Shown: positions 10,296 to 21,104 of the stretch, piece by piece
How the letters are laid out: each line of letters begins with the position of its first letter
How positions within the stretch are numbered: position 1 is the first letter of the stretch
From: Lepas anatifera
Lineage: Eukaryota > Arthropoda > Thecostraca > Lepadidae
Length of the DNA stretch: 64,000 nucleotides
NCBI GenBank assembly: GCA_034440635.1
Contig: JAOTON010001028.1
Span: 434,001-498,000 of the forward strand
Reading direction: 5' to 3'
The notes under the pieces: model-generated
What the model was told of the DNA's origin: nothing
What the model saw: only the letters and a program-made list of their open reading frames with translations
The model's database searches: none
Position numbers and translations under genes: made by a program

Positions 10296-11565
10296 CAACA
10301 GGCGGAGCTAGGATTTCCCATTCCACCATTCGAATCAGTGGAGGGCGCCAAACCTATCAAGTGGGTATGAAATCCTATCGCCTCGGCGCATCGGGGCGCC
10401 GATGTACCTACTCGAATTCTGGGAGGGGTTGGGGGAAGCGACATTTCAGGGAGCTCCATCGACCTTTAACACCCGGCCCGGTGAGCCTCCGAGTCACCTT
10501 CGCCATGGTGGGGGTGTTGAAACACCCCCTTCGAACTCAGTTCTTATGCCGGAAAGCGAAAAAACGCAATCGCTGATGGATAGCTCATACAAATCCATGC
10601 AGAAGCTAAATTGGGTGTTTTTTTTTGGTCAGGTCAATATTGAAGTCACGACAGGTCAAGGAAGATGGCATGTTAGAAAGAGTTTCGGAGTTCTAGCGTG
10701 TGACAGAGTTGAGTTAGAATCATTTCTTGGGTACCATTCGCTTCCTCTCGCTACGGCAAATCAATTGATGTAGGTATATGACCATACTACGACAAAACAC
10801 AAAAATGACCTGACCTGAGGTCAGGCCAATGTCCCCTATTTGCTCAAGCATAATGAATATGTACATCAGTGGACTCGTAATGACAATCTTAACCTAATGG
10901 TATGAATATAAACAACTTAATCGTCATTTCTTGCAAAGCTATTGACCCAAGCCTGAAAATCTGCTCAGTAGCCCTAATGAACTTTGAGAGGGCACAGGTA
11001 AAAAATTGCAACATGAACCCCTAGAAAGGGGCCCAGGATACTACGATTTAAGGAATATGAAGGTTTTCTCAGCTGTATATGCAGAAATATAGCCCAATTT
11101 CTGTTTTCCCATGCCTTGGAAATTTCCAATTGAGAGGCCATGATCCATACTTGACTTTAGGTCGTCGATATGAAAAATGCCGGAATATAGTTAGGTACCT
11201 ACTCGGTCGGCCCATTGCGTATAACTTTCAATTCGACAGATTCGCCCATTTCTTACTTATGGTACCTTAAACATTTTTGGAAGTGAGGTCACTTGACTTG
11301 CACTATAGTGACCTGACCTGAAATGACCGAACCATACAATTTTGTAGAATGTTCCGGAATTGATCAATGGTAATGTGTGCCAAGTAGATGCCGACGGCGC
11401 CGCTTTGCACCGTTCCTCGCCGTTCTTTCGTAACGCTGGAAAAACCTGAGCGGGGTGTTTAAACACCCCCACCGGGGCGAGGGTTAGGGGACACCGTAAC
11501 CATCTTCAGAATACATTGGAGGGTCGATTTGGGGGTGAGGTATTCTTCCCCTGGACCCGCCTTTG
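10296..11565 (+). mobile_element. CATAGGCGGATCC-family MITE split by a TTAA element
   Basis: The 5' half (10296-10465) ends at GCTCCATCGACC. The family sequence resumes at 11488 with GGGACACCGTAACCATC and runs to CTGGACCCGCCTTTG. Without the 1022-bp insert the copy is about 250 bp, normal for the family. The flanking 8-mers agree at only 5 of 8, which fits an older insertion. Confidence 0.7.
10466..11487. mobile_element. TTAA-flanked element, family A, nested
   Basis: TTAA at 10466-10469; the right end is TTAG (11484-11487). The left end reads TTAACACCCGGCCC. A GTGTTNNAACAC palindrome lies inside each end; the right one, GGGGTGTTTAAACACCCC (11452-11469), is perfect. The interior has TGACCTGACCTGAGGTCAGG. 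It interrupts a hAT-like MITE, whose two halves flank it. Confidence 0.75.
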
Positions 11566-12250
11566 GGTATGCATGGCCTTGCGCCTATGCTGCGAGCGAC
11601 CTTCCGCGTCAATGCCCTAAAAGATAGATAAAAAGATTCCGCGTGGTGCGGAACCTTTCCGCTAGTTTTGCATCACTTATGATGCAGTACTTCTGGATCA
11701 TTTTGATTCGCATACGCTAGATGGCAGTATAATCAAGTCACGGGATTCTATCAGCTGATTGTAATTGATGGTGAGCCTGGCGCTTGCCAGACAAAAACAG
11801 AGTGTCAAATTTTGTGTTTTGCTACTCTGACCTTGGATGATGTTTACTTACTCCTAGTTCTCAAAGCAATAAAGAGATCTTAGTTCTGTCTGTTAGCTCT
11901 TATGGTTTTATTATAGGTTAGGAATGGCATTCTGCTGCCACCGATCAGATTGAAAGGTACTTGTCACTTTTTGCCCATGCGGTTCAGAAGCTTTGAACGA
12001 CTGTGACATGGCGCTATCTTTCCACGGATATTATTTCTGATGGATAGGTGCTCGCGCAAATTCCAGTGCGAGGTCAACACACGTCAAGTTCCACTTATAT
12101 GCATTAAAACCCATGAGGATAAACAAAGTTAATACATTCAAGTCCTCACAAGTCCTTGGTCCATCCCCCATACGTTCCGCACGGGCACCCAAAGCAATAG
12201 GGACACTGGAATGTTTGTATGATAGAGTACAACCTTTAAGCTGTGGAGAG
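11566..12250. other. No gene seen
   Basis: Seems single-copy. A 75-codon frame (12031-12258, -) has no recognisable feature. Confidence 0.4.
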
Positions 12251-12480
12251 CAGGGCATATTTTAGGCTTAAAATTAGTGGGAATTTTGCCTACCAGTACC
12301 CATGCTGTCTACGCTATGCTATACATGCTATGTATGCTACGCATGCTATGTAAAGTGCCAGGAATGGGACAATGGCCACCAGTCATTTGATGCTCTAGGA
12401 GTGCCCTTTTGGTGGGAATTTGTGCCCTTTTTTAGCTGGATGCCAGTGTGCAAAGCATGGCATTTTCGACAAGATCTCAT
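12251..12480. mobile_element. Fragment of CAGGGCATATTTTA element
   Basis: It begins CAGGGCATATTTTAGGCTTAAAAT like the element at 5727. It contains, inverted, the block found at 5765-5830 (CATTTGATGCTCTAGGAGTGCCCTTT, GGTGGGAATTTGTGCCCTTT). A matching right terminus was not found. The ATGCTATG stretch at 12312-12352 is a local expansion. Confidence 0.55.
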
Positions 12481-14655
12481 CGGTGCGAGTGCCCTTGGAG
12501 ACAGGACTGAGTAGTGCAAATTTTATCAACCTGGTGAGAATTTGCGAGACTGGCGTGAGCAAGGTGACACTTAAACTAAACAAACAATGGCTGAATGGTT
12601 ATTAAGACACAGGAGGGGCCTTATAAAAAGTCCTCAAATGATTAATGGTAGAGGTAGCATTGCATAGTGTGGGTAGGAATGGGTGCATTTTTCTCCCTTG
12701 GTATGTGGTAGATTGGTGTGAATTTTTGGAGGCTAGTGGTGCAAGAATTTTAGATGGCTGGTGCGACTTGTCTGGCCTGCTGCCATACTTTGCAGACTGG
12801 GCTGGATGCTCACCACTGCCAATTCCTCAAGATATGCCCAGGTGGACAGCCATTTTTGTTAAGGTTCACCAAACTGTGTGGAATATTTGCTTTTTTCTTT
12901 GGACTATTTCTACACCTATTTGTGAGGACTACTTTTTGTGATCTGTAATGTTGCCTGGCTACCTGTTTAATTGAGTGGTAGACCTTTTCTAGCAGGATTG
13001 TGTGAATAAGTGTGTCCCTGATGCGCCTGGACAAAGTTTAGTACAGTACTTGAGTCTAATTATTCTTCTAGGCTGAGACTGGTAAAGGTAATGTTTTACT
13101 CTAAAAACATGTTACATAATTTTTGATACCTATTTTACCACACAGAAAGAATCACTGTAGGATTGATAAAGGCAGAATTTATCAAATCTTACATCAAAGT
13201 TTGCATCAAGTTTCTGTCTTTTACCTGATCTCCCCCTTTTCTTAATGCTGAACAAGCTGTCCACAACCAGGGAATATAACACGGCCACCCTGACAAGACC
13301 TTGTTGAGACCTGCCTTAGGTAAAACAAAGTATAAAATCAGGGGTGGCTGTGAGGGGTCTGAACTATTAATAGAATTTGAAACCATGCATGTTTATTAGA
13401 CACTATTACACTTAAGTAAAACAACACAAATATATTAACACACAGACTTTGTGAATAATCTGTTGAGTGCAAGCAAAATATGCGATGCATGCAGAGCCGG
13501 CAGTGGGAGGGCAGCAAAATGTGCTTTGAGGAGCAGTTGACAGAGAAGAAGCACCAATGAGCTGATAAGGAAGTGGACCACTCATATATTTTTATAGGCC
13601 AACCCATGCACTTACTCTTGGCCATTTTCCCAGAAACAAATGTATGACATTACCTGGGCTGGTCCCCCAAACATATCACTTAGGCCTGTGTCTTTCGAGC
13701 ATCATTTACTGTTTGTTAAATTAAAGCTAATAGCCTTTCATTGACTTGTTGCTGCTTATGCACACTACCTACTTCCTATTCATTATTGGCATGTAGGCAT
13801 CAGTTGGTCTGAGAGGTTTGACCAACTTTTTTGGGGTAGGTTGAGGTTAAACCAAAATCGAATTGTTTAACTTATGCTCCTTCATAATAAGCATTTGAAA
13901 ATGTTGTAAAAACAATTCTCCTGGTTCATCACTTGTTGAATATGCACAAGTAGTATTGAAACATGTTTTGTGTGAGGCACATACATGTTGTCACCAAGTT
14001 TTTGTGTGAAGTATTGGGGCTTTCCCAGAATTGTATGCCCATACAGACGTGCATTCTCATACAAGTATGCTTTGTATGGGTATCCAAGCTTTGCAAACAG
14101 AAATTGGTGGTTCAGATTGCTTATTGACACCATAGAGTATCAAAACTATTTTATTTGGTCTTGGATCATCATTTTGCTGGCAAAAAATTGCATGGGCCAG
14201 CATAATTTCATGCAGGGTAACATGCAACACATTCCTGAAAAATTGACGCTCTAGCAACCACCTTTGTGTCATCAGTGATGTAATTTGAAATGTGACGAAT
14301 GTTTGCACATAAATAGTAACTATTTCAGACTTCCATATGCATGCCTCCTAGTTTCCCAATGCTGTGTCACCTGACTTACCAACAAATATAAGCGTCGTTT
14401 GCTTGATCAAAGTACTGCGGTTTTAATTTAAAATATGTGATATCACCCAATCATTGATACACCTGCTGTTATAGATAGGTATCACAGCCTAAAACTATGC
14501 AATAAAGACTCATCTACAGCTCGGCCGCGAATTGCACGCGGGGCCACTGAAATGCATGGTGTCAAAATTCCGAGCGCAGGGTCCTCACGGGTCAAGTGTT
14601 TGTTTCACTATGTATTTGGGTAGCCCTACCGTGCGATATTATGCATGTGCAGCAC
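12481..14655. other. AT-rich region, no gene recognised
   Basis: Open frames of 60-115 codons occur on both strands (for example 13338-13625, 13882-14133 and 14057-14308, all -). Neighbouring minus-strand frames are interrupted by stops, as expected of a decayed coding region or transposase, but I recognise no domain. Confidence 0.35.
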
Positions 14656-14842
14656 CAGGGGCGTAGCCAGGATTTCGCTCAAGGGGGGGGCGGCGCCCCG
14701 AAAAGGGCCCCTGCGACAGCGCCAAATGGGCCCTGATGGGTAAACAAGGCCCTGCTTGTTACAGAATCGTGTCCTCAGGGCGCCCTTTGGACCCTCAGGG
14801 GGGGGGCGGCTGTACCTGCCGCCCCCCTTGGCTACGCCCCTG
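14656..14842. mobile_element. hAT-like MITE, CAGGGGCGTAGCCA family
   Basis: Start CAGGGGCGTAGCCAGGATT, end CTTGGCTACGCCCCTG. The flanking 8-mers (TGCAGCAC, TGCTAGAC) agree at only 5 of 8. The interior matches the copy at 23623-23903 in inverse orientation. It ends 181 bases upstream of the start codon of the LRR gene and so may lie in that gene's promoter or leader. Confidence 0.75.
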
Positions 14843-15023
14843 TGCTAGACCGCTGTGATGGGTCTTCATAAGCGCATACAAGCGCGATTGGGTATGTTCC
14901 TCGATTTAAACACTAAGGAAGTGCACTGCAGACTATACCCTATTTACACCAGTTTGCCTGATCTTCAGGAGGAATGCTCGCAAGGTCTGACCTCCACTCG
15001 TGATCGGGCGCAGAGCGGACAGC

Positions 15024-16694
15024 ATGAGTGAGTGTGGTGACCTGGGGGCGGCGGCTCTGCACCAGCCGCCGCCCCTGCACCAGCTCTGCTGGTCACTGCT
15101 GCTGGACCGGGCGCCGCTGGAGCCGTACGTCTGCGGCGCCGCCTGCTACCAGCTGCCGGCGCGGCTGCTGGTGCCGCTGTGCCGCACCGTGCTGGACGCC
15201 GTTCGCGCCAAGAACAGCGTCTTCTACAGCTGCCAGACGGTGGGCCACCTGTCGGCCGCCATCCGCCGGTCGGCGCAGAGGAAGGCGCGGGAGAACGAGG
15301 CGATTCTGGCACAGTTTCTGCGTCACTGGCCGGAGGATACGCTGCGGCTGGAGCGACTGCAGGGTCTGGACCGGCTGCAGTTCCTGCAGGAAGGACACCC
15401 GGAGCGGGACTCCTGGACGCTGATGGAGATGGAGCGCTGTGACCTCTTCGTACACCGTTACGCCGGCAAGAAGGTGCTGGAGAACAAGAAGCAGATGCTG
15501 AGCGCTGCCTGCAGTCTACTGCGTACGCTGCTGGGCCTGCTGGAGGACGCAGCTGGCGGCCTGCGCCGACTGCGCCACCTAGACATCAGCGCCCGCCTGC
15601 TCAGTTGGGTGGAGCTGTTCGCCGTTGCGGGCATTGTGCACGACGCCGTGCCGGCTGAGGCCGACGTTGGCGTCTCGGTTAGCCTCGGACTCCGCATGGA
15701 CCTTTCGGAGGGCCGGAGGATGTATGCGCGTCGCCTGCTGAAGGCGGGGCTGAACGGCCAGCCGGCGAGCGGCGGAGGCCGGTCGGCGGCGCGGGTGCGT
15801 CTCAGCCGCGTCAGTGTCGTCTCCAGCGGCAGTGAGCCGGCCGAACATCGGCGTAACCTGCTGTTGGCCGGCCAGCTACTGTCAGCCGTGGACGCCGGAG
15901 CTGGCGAGCTGCGCAGTCTCAGCGTCCAGGCGGACGGCTGCGTGCCGCTGGCCTGGCTGGCGATGCCCGTTCGCCGGGTGTCGGCGCACCTGACGGAGCT
16001 GAAGCTGCTGCTGCCGACTGACGCGCCGCCGCCGCTGGACGCCGCAGAGCTGCCTGAGCTGGTGTCGGAGCTGCGGCAGCTGCGGCGGCTGGAGGTGCGC
16101 TGCCAGCTGCGACAGAGGCTGCAGGCGCTGCTGGACCAGCTGCCGGCATCGCTGGTCTCTCTGGCGCTGCCCGGCTGCGGTCTGACGCATAAAGACCTGG
16201 AGCATCTGACGCTGTGGCCACACCTGGTGCAGCTGGAGGACCTAGACCTTTCTGACTGCATCGACCCCAGCGACGAGAACTTCCAGGAGGCTTCCGTCCA
16301 GTACCTCTGTATCGTGATCGCGCTGTGCGACAGCTTGAGAGCCCTCATCCTGGACGACTGCCGGATGGACGTAGACCAACTGCCACAGGTGATCCGTACG
16401 ATCCGGACCCGCGAGACGCTGGAGCGTCTGTCGTTCGCCGGCTGTCCGGACCCGGACCACCCAGACGAGCTGGTGCGTCTGATCGCCGGCGTGGCGTCGC
16501 TGCCGCGCCTGCGCCTGCTGACCCTCTCCGGCTTCTGCGCCGAACAGATCGGAGAGCTGCGCGAGCTGATGCAGTATTGGAAGCGGGTGACGGGCTCGCC
16601 CAGCGAGCCGCTGGTAGAACTACGGCAGCGGAGGCGCGGCGGGGACAATTGGGAGATGGTTCGCTGGGAGATGGGGCGACCTCTCTCGGCGTGA
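15024..16694 (+). CDS. LRRC14/PRAME-like leucine-rich-repeat protein, intronless
   Basis: One uninterrupted frame of 556 codons that begins ATGAGTGAGTGTGGTGAC and ends TGA. The frame stays open upstream to a GTG at 15000, but the ATG at 15024 is the first eukaryotic start. The order of features fits the LRRC14/PRAME family. Near residues 45-65 a helical LPARLLVPLCRTVLDAV segment occupies the place of the family's LPRELFPxLF helix. It is followed about 45 residues later by an FLRHWPEDTLRLE block, where family members have the HTWPF block. Near residues 185-240 LRHLDIS and then VSLGLRMDLSEGRRMYARRL match the family's central strand-helix. From about residue 290 on there are irregular LRRs, including LVSLALPGCGLTHKDLEHL, LEDLDLSDC, LRALILDDC and LERLSFAGC. 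Human LRRC14 is known as an IKK-beta-binding regulator, and PRAME proteins act as CUL2 substrate receptors; a similar role here is inference. Codons are extremely rich in G/C at position 3. No intron or canonical poly(A) signal was seen nearby. Any LRR-only protein is the main alternative. Confidence 0.75.
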   Translation: MSECGDLGAAALHQPPPLHQLCWSLLLDRAPLEPYVCGAACYQLPARLLVPLCRTVLDAVRAKNSVFYSCQTVGHLSAAIRRSAQRKARENEAILAQFLRHWPEDTLRLERLQGLDRLQFLQEGHPERDSWTLMEMERCDLFVHRYAGKKVLENKKQMLSAACSLLRTLLGLLEDAAGGLRRLRHLDISARLLSWVELFAVAGIVHDAVPAEADVGVSVSLGLRMDLSEGRRMYARRLLKAGLNGQPASGGGRSAARVRLSRVSVVSSGSEPAEHRRNLLLAGQLLSAVDAGAGELRSLSVQADGCVPLAWLAMPVRRVSAHLTELKLLLPTDAPPPLDAAELPELVSELRQLRRLEVRCQLRQRLQALLDQLPASLVSLALPGCGLTHKDLEHLTLWPHLVQLEDLDLSDCIDPSDENFQEASVQYLCIVIALCDSLRALILDDCRMDVDQLPQVIRTIRTRETLERLSFAGCPDPDHPDELVRLIAGVASLPRLRLLTLSGFCAEQIGELRELMQYWKRVTGSPSEPLVELRQRRRGGDNWEMVRWEMGRPLSA

Positions 16695-19144
16695 GGCTAG
16701 ACCAGGCAACCATCGCGGTATTAACGCTAGGTCGAGAATGAAACGTTATTGGGTTATTTGGCGTTAATGATAAAGCCCGGCTAGTTGAAATGCGCACCGT
16801 CGGATGCGAAAAGTGTGCTGCGGAAACAGCCCGTGATAAAATAGCAGCTAAACAACGGTGTGGTGTCCGAACATGAAGAATTGGTTGCATGTTACGAGGG
16901 CCATTGCATTATGACTTTTTCAGGAGCACGATGTGAAAAAGTCGGAAACGTCAAAGTCTAGGCGAGACGATATAAAAACTGTGATGTGACGGAAGAGTAA
17001 GAGTGACGTCGAGAATCTGATGAGAATTTTCAAGGTCGGAGGTGAGCCGAAAAACAAGCTTCGACATGTAGTCACGGGGAGGCGGTATCGACTGTTTGGG
17101 CTTCTCTCGTGTTGTAATGGGCTGGGCTGCGATGTCACCACTCAGCAACGCGAAATGTAACCTGAGGAAGTGAAGAAGAGTGCATTTGATTATACAGCAT
17201 TGATCTTTCGCGTGGTGATAAAACTGTTGGTTTCTGACATTACCTGATTACCTTAAGCAGCCGGTCTGCGCCTTTTGCAGGTAGTCGTTTGATGACCTAC
17301 CACGTATCGGCGATATTTTTGTGATGTGGGCCATTAATAACTGTGATCCCGTGCACTGTTTGCACATAATGTACATTCCTGTTTTTGTTGTTTAGTCAGA
17401 GCGTCGGTACCAAGCCCGCTCTCGAATTCGGGGGACGGAGTTGAATTGGGCTAGCTGTCTGCCTTTACCTTATTTAGCTGGTAAGGCTTACATGGAACAT
17501 ATTTTGCATTGCATAGGGCTATCAGTCATGTGCTGATTCATGGAGCTTCAACGATGAAGGGCAATGTCACAGCTAAGCCAGGAATGTAGAGCAGGTCGAG
17601 ATTGAATACTTTCAATCTAAATTCAACTCAATCTAGAATTATACCACAAGCCATGGAAACCGCACTTGAAATCTGTATTGAGCGTGAGATGAATCGGGAT
17701 TCATTAATGGAGCTCTGTCATGGAAAAAAGTTTCCATTTCTCTAAAAATAGGTTTGAATTGTAGGGCTTCAGGATAATGCTGTTTATGGGCTATCCCCAT
17801 AAAAAGTTGTATTACCTCAATGCTCCTTGGTACATCCATAGCGACCTTTGTTTATTTGATTCGTTTATGCATACATAGTTCCAGTCTAGTCGATGTCTAA
17901 AACTCCCCCTACCAGTCTGAACAAATATGTTAGTAAGTTGTAATTATCAATCTGAACTCAGCCCGCAACGGGGAGATGGAACTAAACCGACCAAAATGGA
18001 AATCCAGATTCCTATCCGCATCTGAAACTGTCCGTATTATCTGGCCAGTTTGACCCGCCAGAGGTTTCTGATTCATTAGGATATTTAATCCGTGACACGG
18101 TCGCTATTAGTTGCCGTGGCAACTGCTTTGGTGTTCATCCAACACTTCCCTGGTTTCCAGTCGTTCTGGGCTGTTGCGCCTTCCTTTGTCATGTCGTGGG
18201 GGACACCGTATAGAAAAGTGAGAGAAGAATCAATGTTACGCTCACTTACACTGCCGAACATTTCAAGATCGCCTCACGATTGTGAAGCTTATAGGCGATA
18301 AATATGTGGAGAGAAAGGAAGTAAACAGGATCAAAATATTTTATTATTGAGTCAAATCCTTTATTCTGTCTTCACCTGACCACCTGTACACTTAGCGCTA
18401 GCCCCGTGGACTCTATCCGACAGACTATTTACTGAGTATCGCACGGTGCGCTTAGATTTTGCGCTGATGATGCGTACTGCTGATTCATCTCATGTCTATG
18501 ACAAATTCCGTATTTTCAGCGTTTTTGCTGAGGCTTGATAAAGCCAAGTTTAGCTCTTACGCTTTGAGCGTGTTATTCGTCTTTACCATAGGTAGTATTA
18601 ATATGCGTTGTCTTCGGCGAAGCCAAACGAACACCTCGTAATGGCTTGATGGATCTTTCAAGCCCATACATTGTTTTAAGAGGCTTAGTACTTCACAAAA
18701 CATTTTTTTGTGTGAGATTCGTGGTTGAGGGTATTGGGGAACACATTTTTTAAGACTGATCCGGCCAATAGACGAGATGAAATCACAATGCCTCGATACG
18801 CTTTCGTTTCGTGAGTGAGGGTGTATAATGAACAATATACACAGTGGAAATGGTATGAAGTGTTTCGATACACATGGATTGTTTTTTCAGCTGAAGATTT
18901 ACAATTGCAGCAGGCGTGCTGCAAATTTGGTCCTATAGAGTCGTGGTGTTAACACAATTTATTTCATTGTACAGTTCATTTCAACTGGTGTTTTTTGACG
19001 GTGAAATTCTGAAATGAAGAGGCCGCTGGATTTTTATCGCAGATCGCTCTCTCATTTTTTGCATTCATGGCGCTTAATTTTTTCACTTTATGCCCCAACG
19101 ATGATCATATTGACAACGTTTTTTATAATATATCCGGTCCTTCA
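16695..19144. other. No gene seen downstream of the LRR gene
   Basis: About 2.4 kb with no shared repeat that I could see. Short frames at 16920-17148, 17639-17839, 18092-18301 and 18557-18924 lack domains. The frame at 18092 has a hydrophobic N-terminus (LLVAVATALVFIQHFPGF) but no other support. Confidence 0.4.
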
Positions 19145-19337
19145 CATGGCCGGGGACGCCATCCAAACCAGGAGCGTCACTTTTGAATGGCAAAACCTAT
19201 CAGGTGGGCGCTAAATTTTATAGTGGAGGCGCACACACTGGCATCTTGGGCGGGGTGATGGGAAGCGACATTTCAGCCGCGCCAAGGAACGGTCGGGAGG
19301 GGGGAAGCGCCCATTCTGCCCCCTGGATCAGCTTATG
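19145..19337 (+). mobile_element. CATAGGCGGATCC-family MITE, 5' truncated
   Basis: It contains CACTTTTGAATGGCAAAACC, TATCAGGTGGGCGC, GCATCTTGGGCGGGG, GCGACATTTCAG and the end CCTGGATCAGCTTATG. The left third is missing or too altered to place. Confidence 0.6.
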
Positions 19338-20046
19338 GGTGACACTGCCTAGTGTAAGGTCTGAGTTCAAAAGTCCCTAAAGGGAAAGGTGATTTCGAAT
19401 TGTACGGGTTTGTATTCTAAACACAGGCTTATGCAGAATTACTAATGACATTTTTAGGCTGGGTCCTGCGATTGTTATAAGGTTCCAATCATGTTTTCCA
19501 CTGCATATATAGTGGAGGGTGGGGCTGGTTCGGACGGCAGATGGTTCGGGCAACTCAATTTTCTCCAAACTCATGGGATATATTCTAAGCAGTAGATAAA
19601 TGGAAATGCTTTCCATGATAACGTTCGGTTATCACCAAATAACCATCAGATTTTATTTGAAGTGCATGAGAGATCAAACGTTTGCGGTTGTTACGACTTG
19701 GCATGATGTTTTTCACCTCAAACTTAGGTATCTCAAAAACTTAGGACCGATCTATTACGCCCTAGATTTACATGAAACGTCGCGAACATATTCGGATGAT
19801 TATCATGTTTGTGATTTTTTTATGCATCCCACTCCCAAAACTTTGGTATGGGGATGGTTCGGACCAAACGAAGTAGGGGGATAGGGTCGAACACTGGAAG
19901 GCCTAATTTTAAGCTATCTCTCTCGAACATGTGTAATTTTGTCATAATTTGAATTTCAGCGACCTTGGCTTATGCTTAGCGATTCGTGCTAAAATGGTAT
20001 GCTTCTAACGAGTTGAACCGCTAAAACGATGCTCTCATCTATCATG
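19338..20046. other. No gene seen
   Basis: AT-rich; one 94-codon frame (19600-19884, +) with no recognised domain. Confidence 0.4.
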
Positions 20047-20503
20047 TTAAAGGGAATGTGGCACCTTTATAACGTGATTTTAACTGAGATAGCTGAGTGG
20101 TAAAGCATGTCGGAAAACCCGGTACTCAAGATATCATTTGTCTTGAAACTCCAAATTTCCGTAGAGAAAAACGAAAAACCTACCTGCAATCTACCCCACT
20201 TGTACCCCAACCAGGCGTCCACAGTTGTCAGCAGTTGGTGTCACGATAGCGCTGACGTCACGGTGACTAATCAGCCAATTGAAGCCCTTGAATCCTTTAG
20301 AATATGACAGTAGTTGCCAGATTATAACGTCATCCACAGGCAGAAGTTTATTTTTCACCCTGGAGGAGCATTGTAAAAATAAAAATATTGAGCTCATTAT
20401 ACATTTTTTAGATAAATCCTAGACGTTCTCATCATTTTCGGCTAAGAATACCCCTACTTACACTAAATTCCTCGGATTCGACTACGGTGCCACATTCCCT
20501 TTA
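20047..20503 (+). mobile_element. TIR element AAGGGAATGTGGCACC, copy 1
   Basis: The ends AAAGGGAATGTGGCACC and GGTGCCACATTCCCTTT are inverted repeats flanked by TA. The same 450-bp sequence, inverted, is at 37669-38121; shared interior words are AACTGAGATAGC, GTCGGAAAACC and TTGCCAGAT. An A-box-like TAGCTGAGTGGTAAAGC follows the left end, but the inverted ends argue for a DNA transposon and not a SINE. Confidence 0.75.
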
Positions 20504-21104
20504 TGAGTATTGAAGGCATATTTTCCAAAACCCTCGCCCCAGTGGAGGCGGGAGATGGTTGAACACCCCTCGGGTTTTCCCGGTGGTACCGAAAAACGGC
20601 AGCTCGAAGCTTCATCGTGCTTGGCACACCTTGTCCGTGATTGATTTGCAGCTTTTCCGAAACTTTCATGATTGAGTCATCTCAGGTCAGGTCACCAGGC
20701 GATATTAAGTGGTTTCACCTCCAAAAACGTTGCAAGTGGCACCAGTGAATGCAGGTTAAATATATTGATCTGATATTCATGTTGCATCATGGGTCGACCA
20801 AGTTCCAAAAGTTGTGGTAACGGGTTTTTTATCGATGACCTAGGGTAAGATACGGACCATTACCTCTCTATTGGAAATGCAGGAAGAAAACAGGAATCGG
20901 CCGAAAAAATAGCTCCCTTTCTGTACATCGACCTGGAATAACTTCGTATTCTTCAAATCATAGGCGTAGGAACCGTGGAAACATGGGGCGTAGGAACAGA
21001 GGGGCACCTGCCCCCCCCCCCACTTTTCTGTGGGGCTCCTGCAATGAATATGAAAATGTCAGCAACTGTAATATAAAACAAGAAACCCAAACTGGCCCTA
21101 TAGC

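Noticed and set aside
15000..15023. Start of the LRR protein at 15000
   Set aside because: The codon there is GTG; the first ATG is 15024.
15093..16648. Long antisense frames over the LRR gene
   Set aside because: High GC at third positions suppresses stops in all frames. The antisense translations are low-complexity Arg/Ser/Ala/Gln-rich and have no domain.
20090..20130. tRNA-derived SINE from an A-box-like word
   Set aside because: The unit has long inverted terminal repeats and TA flanks in two copies, which fits a DNA transposon better.
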